Source: Desulfuromonadaceae bacterium
GTDB lineage: Bacteria; Desulfobacterota; Desulfuromonadia; Geobacterales; Pseudopelobacteraceae
Assembly: GCA_028712075.1 (NCBI GenBank)
Contig: JAQTQX010000002.1
Span: forward strand, 231,907 to 295,906
Direction: 5' to 3'
DNA: 64,000 bases
This document shows, in pieces, positions 24,013 through 34,334 of this stretch. The position numbers and the translations under genes are program-made. How positions within the stretch are numbered: position 1 is the first letter of the stretch; each line of letters opens with the position of its first letter. Below the pieces are notes generated by a model. The model was not told the origin of the DNA and did not search any database. It worked only from the letters and a program-made list of their open reading frames with translations.

Positions 24013-24924
24013 ATGAAAGAGATTTCAATCACTATGGCAGATCAGATGGTTAGGGCGTTATGTCTGTCCGGCGGCGTCAGGATTCTCGCATGCAATGCCG
24101 CCGAACTGGCGCGGGATATTTGCACACTTCAGCAAACGTCGGCAACAGCAAGTATTACACTGGCCCGCGGACTGGCAGGCGGAGCGTTAATGGGGGCTCT
24201 CCTTAAGACCGGACAGCGCACCGCACTCAAGTTTGAAGGCAATGGCCCGCTCCGCAAAATGATTATTGAAGCAGACAGCGATGGGGCAGTGCGCGGGTGT
24301 GTTGGCAATCCGACCGCCGACCTTGAACCGGTAGCGGGAAAGTGGAATGTTGCAGGATTGATCGGCAAAGCAGGATTTCTGACCGTTTCCAAGGATCTTG
24401 GTTCAGGCGGACAGCCGTATCAAGGTGTTGTTCAACTGGTGAGCAGTGAGGTCGGAGAAGATTTGGCGTATTACCTGGCCGATTCGGAGCAGACCCCATC
24501 CGCCGTCGGGTTAGCAGCAACACTTGCGGAAGATGGCTCCGTCATTGTTTGCGGCGGTTTTCTGGTTCAGACTTTGCCAAAAGCGGACGACGGGTTAATT
24601 GAAAACATTCTGGCGCGAATAGCTGGAATTCCCTCATTGTCCGGACTGCTTGGGGAGAAGGGTGCTGCAGGAGTTGTTGCAGAACTCTTCGGCGACGTGC
24701 CGTATACTATACTGGAAACTCATGACATTTTTTTTCGCTGCGGTTGCAGCCGGGAGAAGGTTGAGCGGGCGCTGCTCACCCTGGGAGCGGAAGAGTTGCA
24801 GGACATGCGGGAAAAGGAAAGCGGGGCCGAGGTAACCTGCGAGTTCTGCCGCACGGGATATCAGTTTGACGCACGCGGACTGGACGACTTGATCACCCAG
24901 TGTGCGCAGCATTCCGGCTGTTAG
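24013..24924 (+). CDS. hslO: Redox-regulated chaperonin Hsp33
   Basis: A 303-residue Hsp33. The C-terminal redox switch is complete: CGC (Cys243, Cys245) and CEFC (Cys276, Cys279) bind zinc when reduced and form disulfides on oxidative stress, activating holdase activity. TASITLARGLAGGALMGALLK is the family N-terminal signature in shortened form (RGLAGGALMGALLK). An ATG at 24034 is an alternative start. It is followed after one base by truA, so the two are coupled. Confidence 0.93.
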   Translation: MKEISITMADQMVRALCLSGGVRILACNAAELARDICTLQQTSATASITLARGLAGGALMGALLKTGQRTALKFEGNGPLRKMIIEADSDGAVRGCVGNPTADLEPVAGKWNVAGLIGKAGFLTVSKDLGSGGQPYQGVVQLVSSEVGEDLAYYLADSEQTPSAVGLAATLAEDGSVIVCGGFLVQTLPKADDGLIENILARIAGIPSLSGLLGEKGAAGVVAELFGDVPYTILETHDIFFRCGCSREKVERALLTLGAEELQDMREKESGAEVTCEFCRTGYQFDARGLDDLITQCAQHSGC

Positions 24925-24925
24925 T

Positions 24926-25693
24926 GTGCCGACTGTATTAGTAACAATTTCTTACGACGGCACCAACTATTCGGGGTGGCAGGTTCAACCAAACGGTCTG
25001 ACTGTGCAGCAGGTCGTAGAAGACGCGCTTGAGCAATTATTACAGGAGCGTGTGCAGGTACGCTCCTCCGGCCGTACCGATGCCGGTGTGCATGCCAGGG
25101 CAATGGCCGCCGCATTTACCACGGCCAGGGTTCTCCCCTTGCAGGCTTTTGTGGAAGGTGCCAACCGGTTTCTGCCTGCGGATGTGGCTATTCAGAGCGC
25201 ACGTTTTGTTCCCGAAGGGTTTAAGCCGATTACCATGGCTCATGCCAAGTGGTATCGCTATACGATCATCAATTCTCCCGTCCGCGCACCGCTTGACCGC
25301 TTATACAGCTGGCTGGTGCGTGAGCCGCTCGATTTTGCCGCAATGGAAGCGGCGGCGGACCATTTTGTCGGCACGCACGATTTTGCGGCATTTCGTGCTG
25401 CCAATTGTGTTGCCAAAACGACCGTCAGGAGGATTGATTCTGTTCAGGTTATCCGGCATGCTTCCACTCTTGTCATAGATGTGATCGGGGGCGGTTTTCT
25501 TAAAAACATGGTGCGCGTCATGGTCGGAACGCTCGTTGATATTGGGAAAGGGCGCTTCATGCCATCAGATATCGACAGGATGCTGCGCGAGGGTGACAGG
25601 CGGCTGGCCGGAAGTACCGCTCCGGCGTGCGGGCTGTGTCTGATGCAGGTGACGTATCCGGAAGAGGTTATCTCTCCGCCAGCAGGCGCCTGA
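24926..25693 (+). CDS. truA: tRNA pseudouridine synthase A
   Basis: A 255-residue TruA that makes pseudouridine at positions 38-40 of tRNA. SYDGTNYSGWQVQ is the N-terminal motif and RTDAGVHARAMAA carries the catalytic aspartate. A GTG at 24926, one base beyond the hslO stop, is taken as the start because the next residues align with the family; a frame from 24902 reads through the end of hslO. The last 26 bases overlap the convergent thiol-disulfide oxidoreductase gene. Confidence 0.93.
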   Translation: MPTVLVTISYDGTNYSGWQVQPNGLTVQQVVEDALEQLLQERVQVRSSGRTDAGVHARAMAAAFTTARVLPLQAFVEGANRFLPADVAIQSARFVPEGFKPITMAHAKWYRYTIINSPVRAPLDRLYSWLVREPLDFAAMEAAADHFVGTHDFAAFRAANCVAKTTVRRIDSVQVIRHASTLVIDVIGGGFLKNMVRVMVGTLVDIGKGRFMPSDIDRMLREGDRRLAGSTAPACGLCLMQVTYPEEVISPPAGA

Positions 25694-26186
25694 TTGCCTG
25701 GTCAATCGAACGCCCCATATCAGAGGTATAGCCTCGGTAAATCTCAACAATCTCTCCCTTTTTATCGATCAGAAACATAATAGGCACTGACCGTACGCCA
25801 AAATCGACCGTGACCTGATCTCCTGCCACTGCCACCGGGTAATTGATGCGAAGATCGTCAGAAAAAGCCTTGACCATTTTATCTCCATCTCCATCAACAC
25901 TCAGGCCAAGTATCTGCAAGCCCTGCTTGCCATATTTACGATTCATCTCGACCAGATGGGGTATGGACTGTCGGCACGGCTGGCACCATGTCGCAAAAAA
26001 ATCAAGAATCAGAACATGATCATGATAATTATTCGGGGAAATTGATTGTCCAGTGGTTGAGATAACCGTGAAATTCGGGGCGGGTTGACCCTTTCGGGGA
26101 GCCGCATCAACCCGTACAGGCGTAACCAGGGAAGATGCGGCTATGAAGATCAGCAGGATTCTAACGAAAAGAGGTACGAATTTCAT
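25668..26186 (-). CDS. TlpA/ResA-like periplasmic thiol-disulfide oxidoreductase
   Basis: A 172-residue protein with an N-terminal signal or anchor (about 9-28) and a thioredoxin fold. The active site is WCQPC (Cys68, Cys71), and VRSVPIMFLIDKKG holds the cis-proline. Family members reduce disulfides in the periplasm, often for cytochrome c maturation. It is 5 bases after trxA and shares its promoter, and lies opposite the haem and cytochrome-maturation operon, which fits that role. Overlaps the end of truA. Confidence 0.88.
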   Translation of the reverse strand: MKFVPLFVRILLIFIAASSLVTPVRVDAAPRKGQPAPNFTVISTTGQSISPNNYHDHVLILDFFATWCQPCRQSIPHLVEMNRKYGKQGLQILGLSVDGDGDKMVKAFSDDLRINYPVAVAGDQVTVDFGVRSVPIMFLIDKKGEIVEIYRGYTSDMGRSIDQAIRRLLAER

Positions 26187-26191
26187 CGCCC

Positions 26192-26521
26192 CTAGAGTGC
26201 TTTGGCAACAAGTGCGTCAAGCTGTGATTTCGGTACCGCCCCGACGACCTGCTCTACAACTGCGCCGTTTTTGAACAGAACGATAGTCGGAATGCCACGT
26301 ACACCATATTTTCCGGGGGTTACCTGGTTTTCATCCACGTTTACCTTGCCGACTTTAACCTTGCCGGCGTATTCATCGGCAACGGTGTCAATAAGAGGGG
26401 CAATCGCCTTGCACGGTGCACACCAGGTAGCCCAGAAATCAACGAGAACCGGAATATCAGACTGCAACACATCACGGTCAAAATTAGCATCGGTAAAAGC
26501 AAGTACATTATCACTGGCCAT
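26192..26521 (-). CDS. trxA: Thioredoxin 1
   Basis: A 109-residue cytoplasmic thioredoxin with the WCAPC active site (Cys34, Cys37), [11 protein letters not shown] context and cis-proline in [10 protein letters not shown]. It reduces protein disulfides using thioredoxin reductase. The start is secure: AAGGAG lies just upstream. A promoter at 26559-26586 faces left, and the TlpA-like gene follows in the same unit. Confidence 0.96.
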   Translation of the reverse strand: MASDNVLAFTDANFDRDVLQSDIPVLVDFWATWCAPCKAIAPLIDTVADEYAGKVKVGKVNVDENQVTPGKYGVRGIPTIVLFKNGAVVEQVVGAVPKSQLDALVAKAL

Positions 26522-26558
26522 CTTACATCTCCTTTATGTGCATGGTTAATTGAGCCGG

Positions 26559-26586
26559 ATGATATACCACCCGCCGAAAAAATCAA
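26559..26586 (-). promoter_or_regulatory. Promoter of trxA
   Basis: On the minus strand TTGATT (26586-26581), 16 bases, then TATCAT (26564-26559), about 38 bases before the trxA start. Confidence 0.55.
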
Positions 26587-26621
26587 GAGCAAACTAAAGT
26601 CACAATCGGCGTGCGGCAGCA

Positions 26622-26650
26622 TTGAAAAGAAACCTCAAGAAGCGTATGAT
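26622..26650 (+). promoter_or_regulatory. Promoter of the haem operon
   Basis: TTGAAA (26622-26627), a 17-base spacer and TATGAT (26645-26650), 23 bases before the first gene, with AAGGGAAGAG as ribosome-binding site between. Confidence 0.65.
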
Positions 26651-26673
26651 CTCGCGGAAAAAAGGGAAGAGTT

Positions 26674-27270
26674 ATGCCTACGTTAGCGCTAAATATCACA
26701 ATGGCCGGGAAGCTGGCAGTCGTGTCTGGCGGTGGAAGAATTGCCCTGCGCAAAATTCGTACGCTTCTTGCTGCCGGTGCTTCCGTGCAGGTTGTTGCTA
26801 TTGAAATCTGTCCTGAAATTCTGGCCCTGCAAAAATCGGGGTCTGTTGAGGTCAGACAGCGCGGCTATGTGGCAACAGACCTGAATAATGCTTTTATTGC
26901 CATTGCAGCAACCGATGACCACTTGGTGAACCAGCAGATAACCGCCGATGCACGTGCTCTCGGCATTCTTGTGGCCGCTGCGGATAACCCGTCAGCAGGA
27001 GACTGCACATTTCCGGCAGTGCTGCAGCGCGGCAATCTTGAAATCGCCGTTTCCACCGGCGGTTGCTGCCCGACACTTGCCTCGGATGTCCGGGATTATA
27101 TTGCGGAATTTATCGGCTCAGAATGTGCTGATATCGTGGAGCTATTGATAAAAGAGAGAGAAAAGCTGTTGACGAACGGGAGTTCGAGCACTTACAATGC
27201 CCACGTTTTACACTCGCTCGGCAGACGATTGCTTGCCGACCTCAATGAATGCAAGGAATCAATGTCATGA
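26674..27270 (+). CDS. sirC: Precorrin-2 dehydrogenase / sirohydrochlorin ferrochelatase
   Basis: A 198-residue protein matching the N-terminal (CysG-B/Met8) half of sirohaem synthase. GGGRIALRK (19-27) is the NAD-binding loop; ATDDHLVNQQI and STGGCCPTLASDVRDYI are family motifs. It oxidises precorrin-2 to sirohydrochlorin and may insert iron, giving sirohaem. Its stop codon overlaps the next start (ATGA). In an operon with hemA, hemC and a cobA/hemD fusion, it provides the sirohaem branch. Confidence 0.88.
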   Translation: MPTLALNITMAGKLAVVSGGGRIALRKIRTLLAAGASVQVVAIEICPEILALQKSGSVEVRQRGYVATDLNNAFIAIAATDDHLVNQQITADARALGILVAAADNPSAGDCTFPAVLQRGNLEIAVSTGGCCPTLASDVRDYIAEFIGSECADIVELLIKEREKLLTNGSSSTYNAHVLHSLGRRLLADLNECKESMS

Positions 27271-28067
27271 CACACACGTTTTTCTTTCTGACAGTGGTTT
27301 TGTATGGCGGCGCTACTGCTGCATATCTTGCCTGTCTGGTGCTTACTTCTCCACGCCTGACCCTCTGGGCGGGTCGCGTACTGACAGTTGGGTTTATTGC
27401 TCATCTGCTTTCAACCATCCATCTGGCCAGCCGCATGAAATATTTCCCTCTCACCAACATGCAGGAATCACTGTCGTTTTTCAGCCTGGCCATAGTCGGC
27501 GGTTTTATCTACTTCGAGCGTAAGTACAAAGTTGCAACGCTCGGTTCGTTTGTCATCCCCGCCGCTCTGATCATGTTGATAGCGTCAAGTTCACTGCATT
27601 CGGAGGCACGTCAGCTTCCTCCCATTCTTCAAAGCAACTGGTTCTGGTTTCATGCGCTGCTTGCGTTTGTCAGCTATGCCTGCTTCGCAATTGCTGCGGG
27701 TGTTGCCGTTATGTATCTGATCCAACGATACTTTCTCAAAAAAAAGCACTTTGGTGCTCTTTTTCAGAAGCTTCCGTCACTTGAAACAATGGATGAGATT
27801 AATTACCGCTGTCTGGCAATCGGTTTCCCGCTGTTGACCTTCGCCATCATCTCTGGTTCGATCTGGTCAGAACAGGCAAGCGGAAGCTACTGGGTATGGG
27901 ATCACAAACAGACCTGGTCGCTGATCATCTGGCTTATTTATGCGGCTCTCCTGCATGGTCGTCTCACCATCGGTTGGCGCGGCAAGAAGGCGGCAATCCT
28001 TTCAATACTGGGCTTCATCGTTGTGTTGGTAACGTTTTTAGGTATGAAGCACAGTATTACCTGGTAG
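27267..28067 (+). CDS. ccsA: CcsA/HemX-type cytochrome c assembly membrane protein
   Basis: A 266-residue membrane protein with about eight hydrophobic helices. YWVWDHKQTWSLIIWLIYA contains the tryptophan-rich WxWD haem-handling motif of CcsA/CcmC/HemX proteins. The family presents haem to the apocytochrome c maturation site on the periplasmic face. Coupled to sirC by an ATGA overlap and 45 bases before hemA. In Geobacter-type genomes a ccsA homologue in front of hemA is usual; a HemX-like role in controlling HemA level is the alternative. Confidence 0.85.
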   Translation: MTHTFFFLTVVLYGGATAAYLACLVLTSPRLTLWAGRVLTVGFIAHLLSTIHLASRMKYFPLTNMQESLSFFSLAIVGGFIYFERKYKVATLGSFVIPAALIMLIASSSLHSEARQLPPILQSNWFWFHALLAFVSYACFAIAAGVAVMYLIQRYFLKKKHFGALFQKLPSLETMDEINYRCLAIGFPLLTFAIISGSIWSEQASGSYWVWDHKQTWSLIIWLIYAALLHGRLTIGWRGKKAAILSILGFIVVLVTFLGMKHSITW

Positions 28068-28112
28068 CCTGCTTCCAGTAACTACATCAATAGACTTGGA
28101 CTGCTTTCGATC

Positions 28113-29414
28113 ATGAATATTATTGTTGTCGGCCTCTCTCATAAAACTGCCACAGTGGAAATACGTGAGAAAGTGGCTTTTTCTCCAAACCAAATTGAAA
28201 AACCGCTCTGTGAACTGCTCAGGCTGGAGGGGATAGTCGAAGGTGTTATCGTCTCCACCTGCAATCGTGTCGAGATTTATGCCACAACACGTGATATAGC
28301 AGGCGGCATAGCCCGTATCAAGAGGTTCATGGCCGATTATCACCACCTGCCGTTTGAGGCCCTCGAATCACATCTGTACAGCTATCACGCTGAAGCGGCT
28401 ATCCGTCATGTGTTTCGGGTAGCTTCCAGTCTTGATTCGATGGTCATCGGTGAACCGCAGATTCTGGGACAGATCAAAACATCCTATGGTTATGCGGCCG
28501 AGTTCAAATCTTCCGGAATCATTCTCAATCGCTTTCTGCACAAGGCCTTTTCGGTCGCCAAGCGGGTGCGTACGGAAACAAAAATTGCGTCCTCAGCCGT
28601 TTCTGTCGCGTTTGCAGCCGTAGAGCTTGCAAAGAAAATACTTGGCGATCTTTCTGATAAAACGGTCATGCTGATCGGCGCCGGGGAAATGTGCGAACTG
28701 GCCGCCAAGCATTTCCTTAATAGCGGTGCCAAAGGGGTTATGGTAACCAACCGCACGTTCGAGCGGGCGGAACGTCTGGCAGAGGAGTTCGGCGGCGAGG
28801 CGGTCCGGTTTGAATCGTTTCTGGAGCATCTCCATCGCGCAGACATCGTACTCTCCTCCACCGGCGCGCCGCATTGCATCATCGGCCCGAAGGATGCTGA
28901 GGAGGTTACCAGACTCCGCAGGTCAAAACCGATATTTTTCATTGATATAGCGGTGCCGCGCGATATCGATCCCAAGGTCGATGATGTCGAAAATGTGTAC
29001 CTCTTCACCGTGGATCATCTTCAGGAGATTGTTCAGGCCAATCTTGCCCAGCGCAATCTTGAAGCGGAAAAAGCCGAACAGATCATCGACCAGGAAATCG
29101 GCCAGTTCCACAAATGGCTGTCAACTCTTGAAGTAACGCCAACCATCGTCGCGCTGCGCAATCGATTTGACGAAATCCGCAGGGCAGAGCTTGACAGGAC
29201 TATTTCAGGTTGGAAGGACCTTCCGCCTGACGCTGAAAAGCGACTTGATTCACTGACCATGGCACTGATGAACAAACTGCTTCATGTGCCGACGGCTGTC
29301 CTTAAAAAAGCCGGTCAGGGCGGCCGGGTGGATCTGTATATTGATGCTTTGAAGCAGCTGTTTGAATTGGAAGCGTTACAGCAGGAAAATGAAGAGCTGG
29401 AGCTGGAAGAATAA
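28113..29414 (+). CDS. hemA: Glutamyl-tRNA reductase
   Basis: A 433-residue enzyme that reduces glutamyl-tRNA to glutamate-1-semialdehyde, the first step of C5 haem synthesis. GLSHKTA (7-13), STCNRVEIY with the catalytic Cys50, and [10 protein letters not shown] are the signature motifs; [12 protein letters not shown] binds NADPH. The C-terminal helical dimerisation domain ends in an acidic tail. It is followed 46 bases later by hemC. Confidence 0.97.
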   Translation: MNIIVVGLSHKTATVEIREKVAFSPNQIEKPLCELLRLEGIVEGVIVSTCNRVEIYATTRDIAGGIARIKRFMADYHHLPFEALESHLYSYHAEAAIRHVFRVASSLDSMVIGEPQILGQIKTSYGYAAEFKSSGIILNRFLHKAFSVAKRVRTETKIASSAVSVAFAAVELAKKILGDLSDKTVMLIGAGEMCELAAKHFLNSGAKGVMVTNRTFERAERLAEEFGGEAVRFESFLEHLHRADIVLSSTGAPHCIIGPKDAEEVTRLRRSKPIFFIDIAVPRDIDPKVDDVENVYLFTVDHLQEIVQANLAQRNLEAEKAEQIIDQEIGQFHKWLSTLEVTPTIVALRNRFDEIRRAELDRTISGWKDLPPDAEKRLDSLTMALMNKLLHVPTAVLKKAGQGGRVDLYIDALKQLFELEALQQENEELELEE

Positions 29415-29460
29415 GAAACAGCGACTCCGCTGATTACTCATACGAGAAATGGAGAACATT

Positions 29461-30399
29461 ATGCCCCCCAAGCAGTTACGCATCGGTACTCGTGCCAGTC
29501 AACTGGCGCTCTGGCAGGCCAACTGGGTCAAGTCTGAACTTGAGAAGCGCTATCCCGGAATGGAGGTTACCCTGACCAAGATCAAGACGATCGGTGACAA
29601 AATTCTTGATGTCCCACTTGCCCAGGTTGGCGGCAAAGGGCTGTTCGTCAAGGAAATTGAAGAGGCGATGCTGCGCGATGAAATTGACATAGCTGTTCAC
29701 AGCATGAAGGATGTACCGACAGAATTTCCTGAAGGGCTCGGTTTGCACTGCATTACGGAACGCGAGGACCCTCGCGATGCGGTGATCTCCCGCAATGTGA
29801 AATTTGCAGATCTACCGCAGGGAGCCCGCATCGGCACGAGCGCTCTGCGCCGCCAGGCCCAGCTCCTGAAGGTTCGCCCTGATCTGCAGATGTGCATCAT
29901 TCGCGGTAATGTAGAAACGCGCATCAGAAAACTGACGGACGACAACCTGGACGCGGTAATTCTGGCCGCTGCCGGCTTGAAACGTCTTGGATTCACTGAC
30001 AGCATTGGCGAATATCTTGATACGGAGCTCTCTATTCCGGCCATAGGTCAGGGAGCATTAGGGATTGAATGCCGACTGGCCGATCCCGTCATCACTGAAA
30101 CGATCGATTTTTTTAATCATGCTGATACCAGCCACGCCGTCAGGGCGGAACGTGCGTTGCTCAAACGCTGCGAGGGAGGCTGCCAGGTGCCGATCGCGGC
30201 GCATGGTACGGTCAGCAACGGCCAGTTGAAGCTGGTCGGCTTTATCGCAGCAGTTGACGGACAGCGCTCTGTTCGCGGTGAAATAAGTGGCCCTGTTGCA
30301 GAGTGTGAACAGCTGGGCATCCGCCTTGCCGATCAGTTGCTTGCAGACGGGGGCAAAGTCATTCTTGAAGAGGTGTATCAGAGGGCGCTTGGTGAGTAA
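29461..30399 (+). CDS. hemC: Porphobilinogen deaminase (hydroxymethylbilane synthase)
   Basis: A 312-residue enzyme joining four porphobilinogens into hydroxymethylbilane. LRIGTRASQLALWQA opens the protein; RIGTSALRRQAQL binds the pyrrole chain; Cys241 in GGCQVPIAAHG holds the dipyrromethane cofactor. The start at 29461 is preferred because GGAG lies 6 bases upstream; an in-frame ATG at 29449 would leave no ribosome-binding site. It overlaps the start of the next gene by 8 bases. Confidence 0.96.
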   Translation: MPPKQLRIGTRASQLALWQANWVKSELEKRYPGMEVTLTKIKTIGDKILDVPLAQVGGKGLFVKEIEEAMLRDEIDIAVHSMKDVPTEFPEGLGLHCITEREDPRDAVISRNVKFADLPQGARIGTSALRRQAQLLKVRPDLQMCIIRGNVETRIRKLTDDNLDAVILAAAGLKRLGFTDSIGEYLDTELSIPAIGQGALGIECRLADPVITETIDFFNHADTSHAVRAERALLKRCEGGCQVPIAAHGTVSNGQLKLVGFIAAVDGQRSVRGEISGPVAECEQLGIRLADQLLADGGKVILEEVYQRALGE

Positions 30400-31909
30400 C
30401 GGTATTGTCTATCTTGTAGGGGCGGGTCCCGGCGACCCTTCTCTCATCACGCTGCGTGGTGTGCAATGCCTGCAGAACGCTGATGTGGTGGTCTATGATT
30501 ATCTGGCGAATGAGCAGTTGCTCAACCATGCTCCCGGTACGGCTGAGCTGATTTATGCCGGCAAAATCGGGGGGCACCATAATCAGGATCAGGACGAGAT
30601 TAACGGCTTGCTGATAGCAAAGGGAAAGGCAGGCAAGGTCGTTGTTCGCCTGAAGGGGGGCGATCCTTTTGTGTTTGGCCGCGGTGGAGAGGAGTGCGAG
30701 GCGCTGCGTGATGCCGGTATTCCCTTTGAGGTTGTCCCCGGAGTAACTGCGGCTGTCGGAGCTGCGGCCTATTCCGGTATTCCTCTCACACACCGCGATG
30801 TTACCGCCTCGGTTGCTTTTGTCACCGGACATGAAGGAAAAGACAAGTCTGAATCGTGTATCGACTGGGACCGTCTGTCGTTAGGCGGCGGAACGGTCGT
30901 CTTCTATATGGGGGTCACAACGCTGCGGAGCAACATGGAGCGGATGATCACACATGGCCGGTCTCCTGACACGCCGGTTGCATTGGTGCGCTGGGCCACA
31001 AGCCCATGTCAGCAGGTATTGACGGGAACATTGTCTGATATCGCTGACAAGGCTGAAAAATGCGGTTTCAAACCCCCGGCAATTACCATTGTCGGAGAAG
31101 TTGTTGCGCTGCGTGACAAACTGAAATGGTTTGACAGGCGCCCGTTATGCGGGAAAAAAATTATTGTCACTCGTGCAGCCGAACAGGCTGGCGAATTTAC
31201 TGCAAAACTCTTGACTCGCGGAGCTGCCGTGCTCGAATGCCCCACCATCAAGCTGGTCGAACCTGCCAGTTGGCAACTGCTTGATGTTGCCATTCGTGAA
31301 TTACCAAGCTATGACTGGCTGATTTTAACCTCTGGTACTGCTGTGAGATGTTTCTTTAGCAGGATGAAAAAGCTCGGTCTGGATGCACGGGCACTGGCCG
31401 GTTGCAAGGTGTGTGCTGTCGGCCCGAAAACTGCCGAAGAAATACGCCTGTTTGGCATTCACCCGGATCTGGTCCCGTCAGATTATAAGGCCGAAGGTGT
31501 CGTTTCTGAATTTTCTCGCCTTGATATGCTTGATGCCCGGATACTTTTCCCTCGCGCAGACAAGGCACGGGATGTTATCCCGCGTGAACTGAAGCAGATG
31601 GGGGCCCATGTAGACAGCCCTGTGGCATATCGCAATGTTTTTCCGGAACGGCTTCCGCCCGAGACTCTTTTCGCCCTGGAAAAACGTTCCGTAGATTGCA
31701 TTACCTTCACATCATCGTCTACCGTGCAAAATCTTGCGGCCATGCTGGGAGAGGAGTTGATGCTGGATATGCTGAAAGGGGTTGCCGTTGCATCCATCGG
31801 ACCGGTTACCTCTAAAAGCTGCCGTGACCTGGGGTTGAAGGTTGATATTGAACCTTCGACATATACGACAGATGCTCTGGCTGATGCACTTGAAGCGCAT
31901 TTCACCTGA
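30392..31909 (+). CDS. cobA-hemD: Uroporphyrinogen-III methyltransferase / synthase fusion
   Basis: A 505-residue fusion. Residues about 1-250 are uroporphyrinogen-III C-methyltransferase (SUMT): [33 protein letters not shown], and GIPLTHRD. Residues about 255-505 are uroporphyrinogen-III synthase (HemD), with [12 protein letters not shown] and [12 protein letters not shown]. One chain therefore closes the tetrapyrrole ring and starts the branch to sirohaem and cobalamin. The GTG at 30392 overlaps the hemC stop; a longer frame from 30287 lies inside hemC and is rejected. A strong bidirectional terminator follows. Confidence 0.93.
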   Translation: MSNGIVYLVGAGPGDPSLITLRGVQCLQNADVVVYDYLANEQLLNHAPGTAELIYAGKIGGHHNQDQDEINGLLIAKGKAGKVVVRLKGGDPFVFGRGGEECEALRDAGIPFEVVPGVTAAVGAAAYSGIPLTHRDVTASVAFVTGHEGKDKSESCIDWDRLSLGGGTVVFYMGVTTLRSNMERMITHGRSPDTPVALVRWATSPCQQVLTGTLSDIADKAEKCGFKPPAITIVGEVVALRDKLKWFDRRPLCGKKIIVTRAAEQAGEFTAKLLTRGAAVLECPTIKLVEPASWQLLDVAIRELPSYDWLILTSGTAVRCFFSRMKKLGLDARALAGCKVCAVGPKTAEEIRLFGIHPDLVPSDYKAEGVVSEFSRLDMLDARILFPRADKARDVIPRELKQMGAHVDSPVAYRNVFPERLPPETLFALEKRSVDCITFTSSSTVQNLAAMLGEELMLDMLKGVAVASIGPVTSKSCRDLGLKVDIEPSTYTTDALADALEAHFT

Positions 31910-31924
31910 TCATGTAGTCGTGAT

Positions 31925-31973
31925 TCCTGAACAAAAAAAGGCTCCGCAACTGCGGAGCCTTTTTTGTTCAGGA
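31925..31973. terminator. Bidirectional terminator between the haem operon and ndk
   Basis: A nearly perfect 23-24-base inverted repeat around a 2-base loop: TCCTGAAC, an A-run, GGCTCCGCA, and its complement. A-run on one side and T-run on the other let it end both convergent units. Confidence 0.93.
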
Positions 31974-31990
31974 AATGGATGTCTCGTTCG

Positions 31991-32404
31991 TTACACCAAC
32001 TCGAGCGCACTGAAAAAATAAGGGATTTCAAAGGCGGCAGTTTCAGGAGCATCGGAACCGTGGGAGGAGTTTTCCTCGATATTTACGGCAAAGTCCTTGC
32101 GAATGGTGCCCGGTTCGGCATTGGCAGGATTTGTTGCACCCATCAGGGTACGCCAGTCAGCAATGGCATTTTCTTTTTCCAGGCAGAGTACAATCACCGG
32201 ACTACGTGACATAAATGCACAGAGGTCATTAAAAAATGGACGCTCTTTGTGAACGTAGTAAAAGCCTTCGGCCTGCTTTCTGGTCAGCTGGATCTTTTTC
32301 ATGCCGGCGATAGTGAAGCCTTTTTCTTCGATTCTTGCCAGAATTTGGCCAGCCAGTTTGCGCTCAACCGCATCCGGCTTGATGATTGCGAATGTACGTT
32401 CCAT
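31991..32404 (-). CDS. ndk: Nucleoside diphosphate kinase
   Basis: A 137-residue kinase that equalises nucleoside di- and triphosphate pools. It starts [16 protein letters not shown]; the phosphohistidine site is in the C-terminal [10 protein letters not shown] motif. Length is standard. AGGAATC before the ATG gives a ribosome-binding site. Monocistronic between the terminator and tRNA-Leu. Confidence 0.97.
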   Translation of the reverse strand: MERTFAIIKPDAVERKLAGQILARIEEKGFTIAGMKKIQLTRKQAEGFYYVHKERPFFNDLCAFMSRSPVIVLCLEKENAIADWRTLMGATNPANAEPGTIRKDFAVNIEENSSHGSDAPETAAFEIPYFFSALELV

Positions 32405-32552
32405 GATGATTCCTCCGATAGATAGCTAAAATTTGAGCATCCTTGATATCACTACAGATGCTTAATTGTCAAGTATTTAGGGCTTTTATACGGTGTTTTG
32501 TTTTTTTGTACTTGCAATATAAAAATGGAGATGATAAGAAGACGGCTCACTT

Positions 32553-32639
32553 GCCCGGGTGGTGGAATTGGTAGACACGCAAGATTCAGGTTCTTGTGCT
32601 CGCAAGGGTGTGCTAGTTCGAGTCTAGTCCCGGGCACCA
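32553..32639 (+). tRNA. tRNA-Leu (anticodon CAG)
   Basis: An 87-base class II tRNA. The acceptor GCCCGGG pairs with CCCGGGC and CCA is encoded. The anticodon arm is CAAGA-TTCAGGT-TCTTG with anticodon CAG. A long variable arm (TGCTCGCAAGGGTGTG) is typical of leucine tRNAs, and the T arm is CTAGTTCGAGTCTAG. A terminator follows at 32654. Confidence 0.96.
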
Positions 32640-32653
32640 TCGATGAATAAAGG

Positions 32654-32682
32654 CTTTACGGTTTTTCCGTAAGGTCTTTTTT
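32654..32682 (+). terminator. Terminator after tRNA-Leu
   Basis: CTTTACGG and CCGTAAGG form an 8-base stem (one T-G pair) with a T-rich loop, followed by TCTTTTTTCTT. Confidence 0.8.
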
Positions 32683-32776
32683 CTTGCCTTTCTCTCTCCT
32701 CAAAACGAATTTAGTGCAGATTTAGTGCTGCAATTTACAGCATGTCACAAATAGTTAACGGAGTGTGTCCAGCATC

Positions 32777-33451
32777 TCACGCTAAAGTATGCCGAATATC
32801 CTTTCCCTTAACCATGAATATTACCATCTCGGCAACATTAGTGGCATGGTCGGCGATCCGCTCCAGTGATTTGGAAATATAGTTGAGTTTCATGGCTCGC
32901 GAGATTGTAGTCGGGTCCTCAATCATAAACGTGAGCAGTTCCCTCTGAATCTGGTTATTGAGTTCATCAACAAAACTGTCGTCCTTGCACACCTTTACGG
33001 CAAGCTCGGCGTCACTCCGGACAAAGGCGTCCAACGCCTCCTTGACCATGATCTCGGTCCAGTGCGCCATACGGGGAATATCGATATACGGTTTCAGCGG
33101 CGGCTCTTCATTCAGCTCACGGGTACGCTTGGCGATATTGGCGCACTGATCGCCCATCCGCTCCAGATCGGTTACAATCTTGAGCGCAATCGTGATGAAA
33201 CGCAGATCGCGGGCAGCTGGCTGACGGAGCGCCAGCAGCTCCAGACAGCGCTCATCAATGGACATTTCTGCAGCATTTACCTCATGATCAAAGGCAATCG
33301 TGCGCTCAGCCAATGTGGTATCCCTGTCAACAAGTGACTTGACCGAGTTGGCAATCATCAGCTCAACCTTGCCCCCCATAACCAGAATACTCTGCTTCAA
33401 CTCACTTAATTCAATATCAAATGCCGTACTGATGTGTTCACGTTCCATCAT
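32777..33451 (-). CDS. phoU: Phosphate-signalling protein PhoU
   Basis: A 224-residue PhoU with two three-helix repeats. Each has the metal-binding acidic pattern: TDLERMGDQCANIAKR in the first and KSLERIADHATNVAEM in the second. PhoU links the Pst transporter to PhoR and shuts the regulon off when phosphate is plentiful. It is the last gene of the pst run, 80 bases after pstB. Confidence 0.95.
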   Translation of the reverse strand: MMEREHISTAFDIELSELKQSILVMGGKVELMIANSVKSLVDRDTTLAERTIAFDHEVNAAEMSIDERCLELLALRQPAARDLRFITIALKIVTDLERMGDQCANIAKRTRELNEEPPLKPYIDIPRMAHWTEIMVKEALDAFVRSDAELAVKVCKDDSFVDELNNQIQRELLTFMIEDPTTISRAMKLNYISKSLERIADHATNVAEMVIFMVKGKDIRHTLA

Positions 33452-33531
33452 GTCTCCTCATCCGGATAATCGGGATTGTTCGTTTACGAGTTCATTTCTT
33501 CAAAAACCTGGAGAAAACGAATTTTCACTCA

Positions 33532-34320
33532 CTAACCGAATCTACCGGTAATGTAGTCTTCAGTCTGTTTTTTCTCCGGATTGGTAAAAATCTTGCGAGT
33601 CCCCCCGGCTTCAATCAGTTCGCCGAGATAAAAGAACGCCGTCACATCAGATACCCGGGCCGCCTGCTGCATGTTGTGGGTGACAATGACGATAGTGTAC
33701 TCGCTTTTCAGCTCCTCAATCAACTCCTCGATCTTGAGCGTCGAGATCGGATCAAGCGCCGAACAGGGTTCATCCATGAGGATGATTTCCGGATTGACCG
33801 CAATGGCTCTGGCGATGCAGATGCGTTGGGCCTGTCCTCCGGAAAGACCCAAAGCCGAGTCATTGAGGCGATCCTTCACCTCGTTCCAGATGGCGGCGCT
33901 CTTCAGACTTCGCTCAACCGTTTTATCCAGCGTCGCCTTGTCAGTGACACCGGCGATACGCAAGCCATAGACAATATTCTCGTAAATCGACTTGGGGAAC
34001 GGATTGGACTGTTGGAACACCATGCCGATTCTGCGGCGGAGCGAAATGACATCTGTGGAGGAAGCATTTATCTCGTCACCGTTGAAGCGGATACTTCCAT
34101 CAACCCGGGCACTCTCCACCAGATCGTTCATACGGTTGAAACAGCGGAGCAGCGTCGATTTCCCGCATCCCGATGGTCCGATGAAAGCGGTCACCTGATG
34201 ACGGGCCATGTCAAGGTTGATATTCTTCAGGGCATGGGCATCACCATAATGGAGATTCAGATCCGAGACCGAAAGAATGGGAGTGTTTCCTGATTGTTCC
34301 TGATTGTGTGGCATGTTCAT
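33532..34320 (-). CDS. pstB: Phosphate ABC transporter ATP-binding protein
   Basis: A 262-residue ABC ATPase. Walker [11 protein letters not shown]-loop region [18 protein letters not shown], signature LSGGQAQR, and Walker [14 protein letters not shown] are all present. The [15 protein letters not shown] motif is characteristic of PstB. It powers phosphate uptake from the cytoplasmic face. 14 bases downstream of pstA. Confidence 0.97.
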   Translation of the reverse strand: MNMPHNQEQSGNTPILSVSDLNLHYGDAHALKNINLDMARHQVTAFIGPSGCGKSTLLRCFNRMNDLVESARVDGSIRFNGDEINASSTDVISLRRRIGMVFQQSNPFPKSIYENIVYGLRIAGVTDKATLDKTVERSLKSAAIWNEVKDRLNDSALGLSGGQAQRICIARAIAVNPEIILMDEPCSALDPISTLKIEELIEELKSEYTIVIVTHNMQQAARVSDVTAFFYLGELIEAGGTRKIFTNPEKKQTEDYITGRFG

Positions 34321-34334
34321 TCCTTGAAGTACCT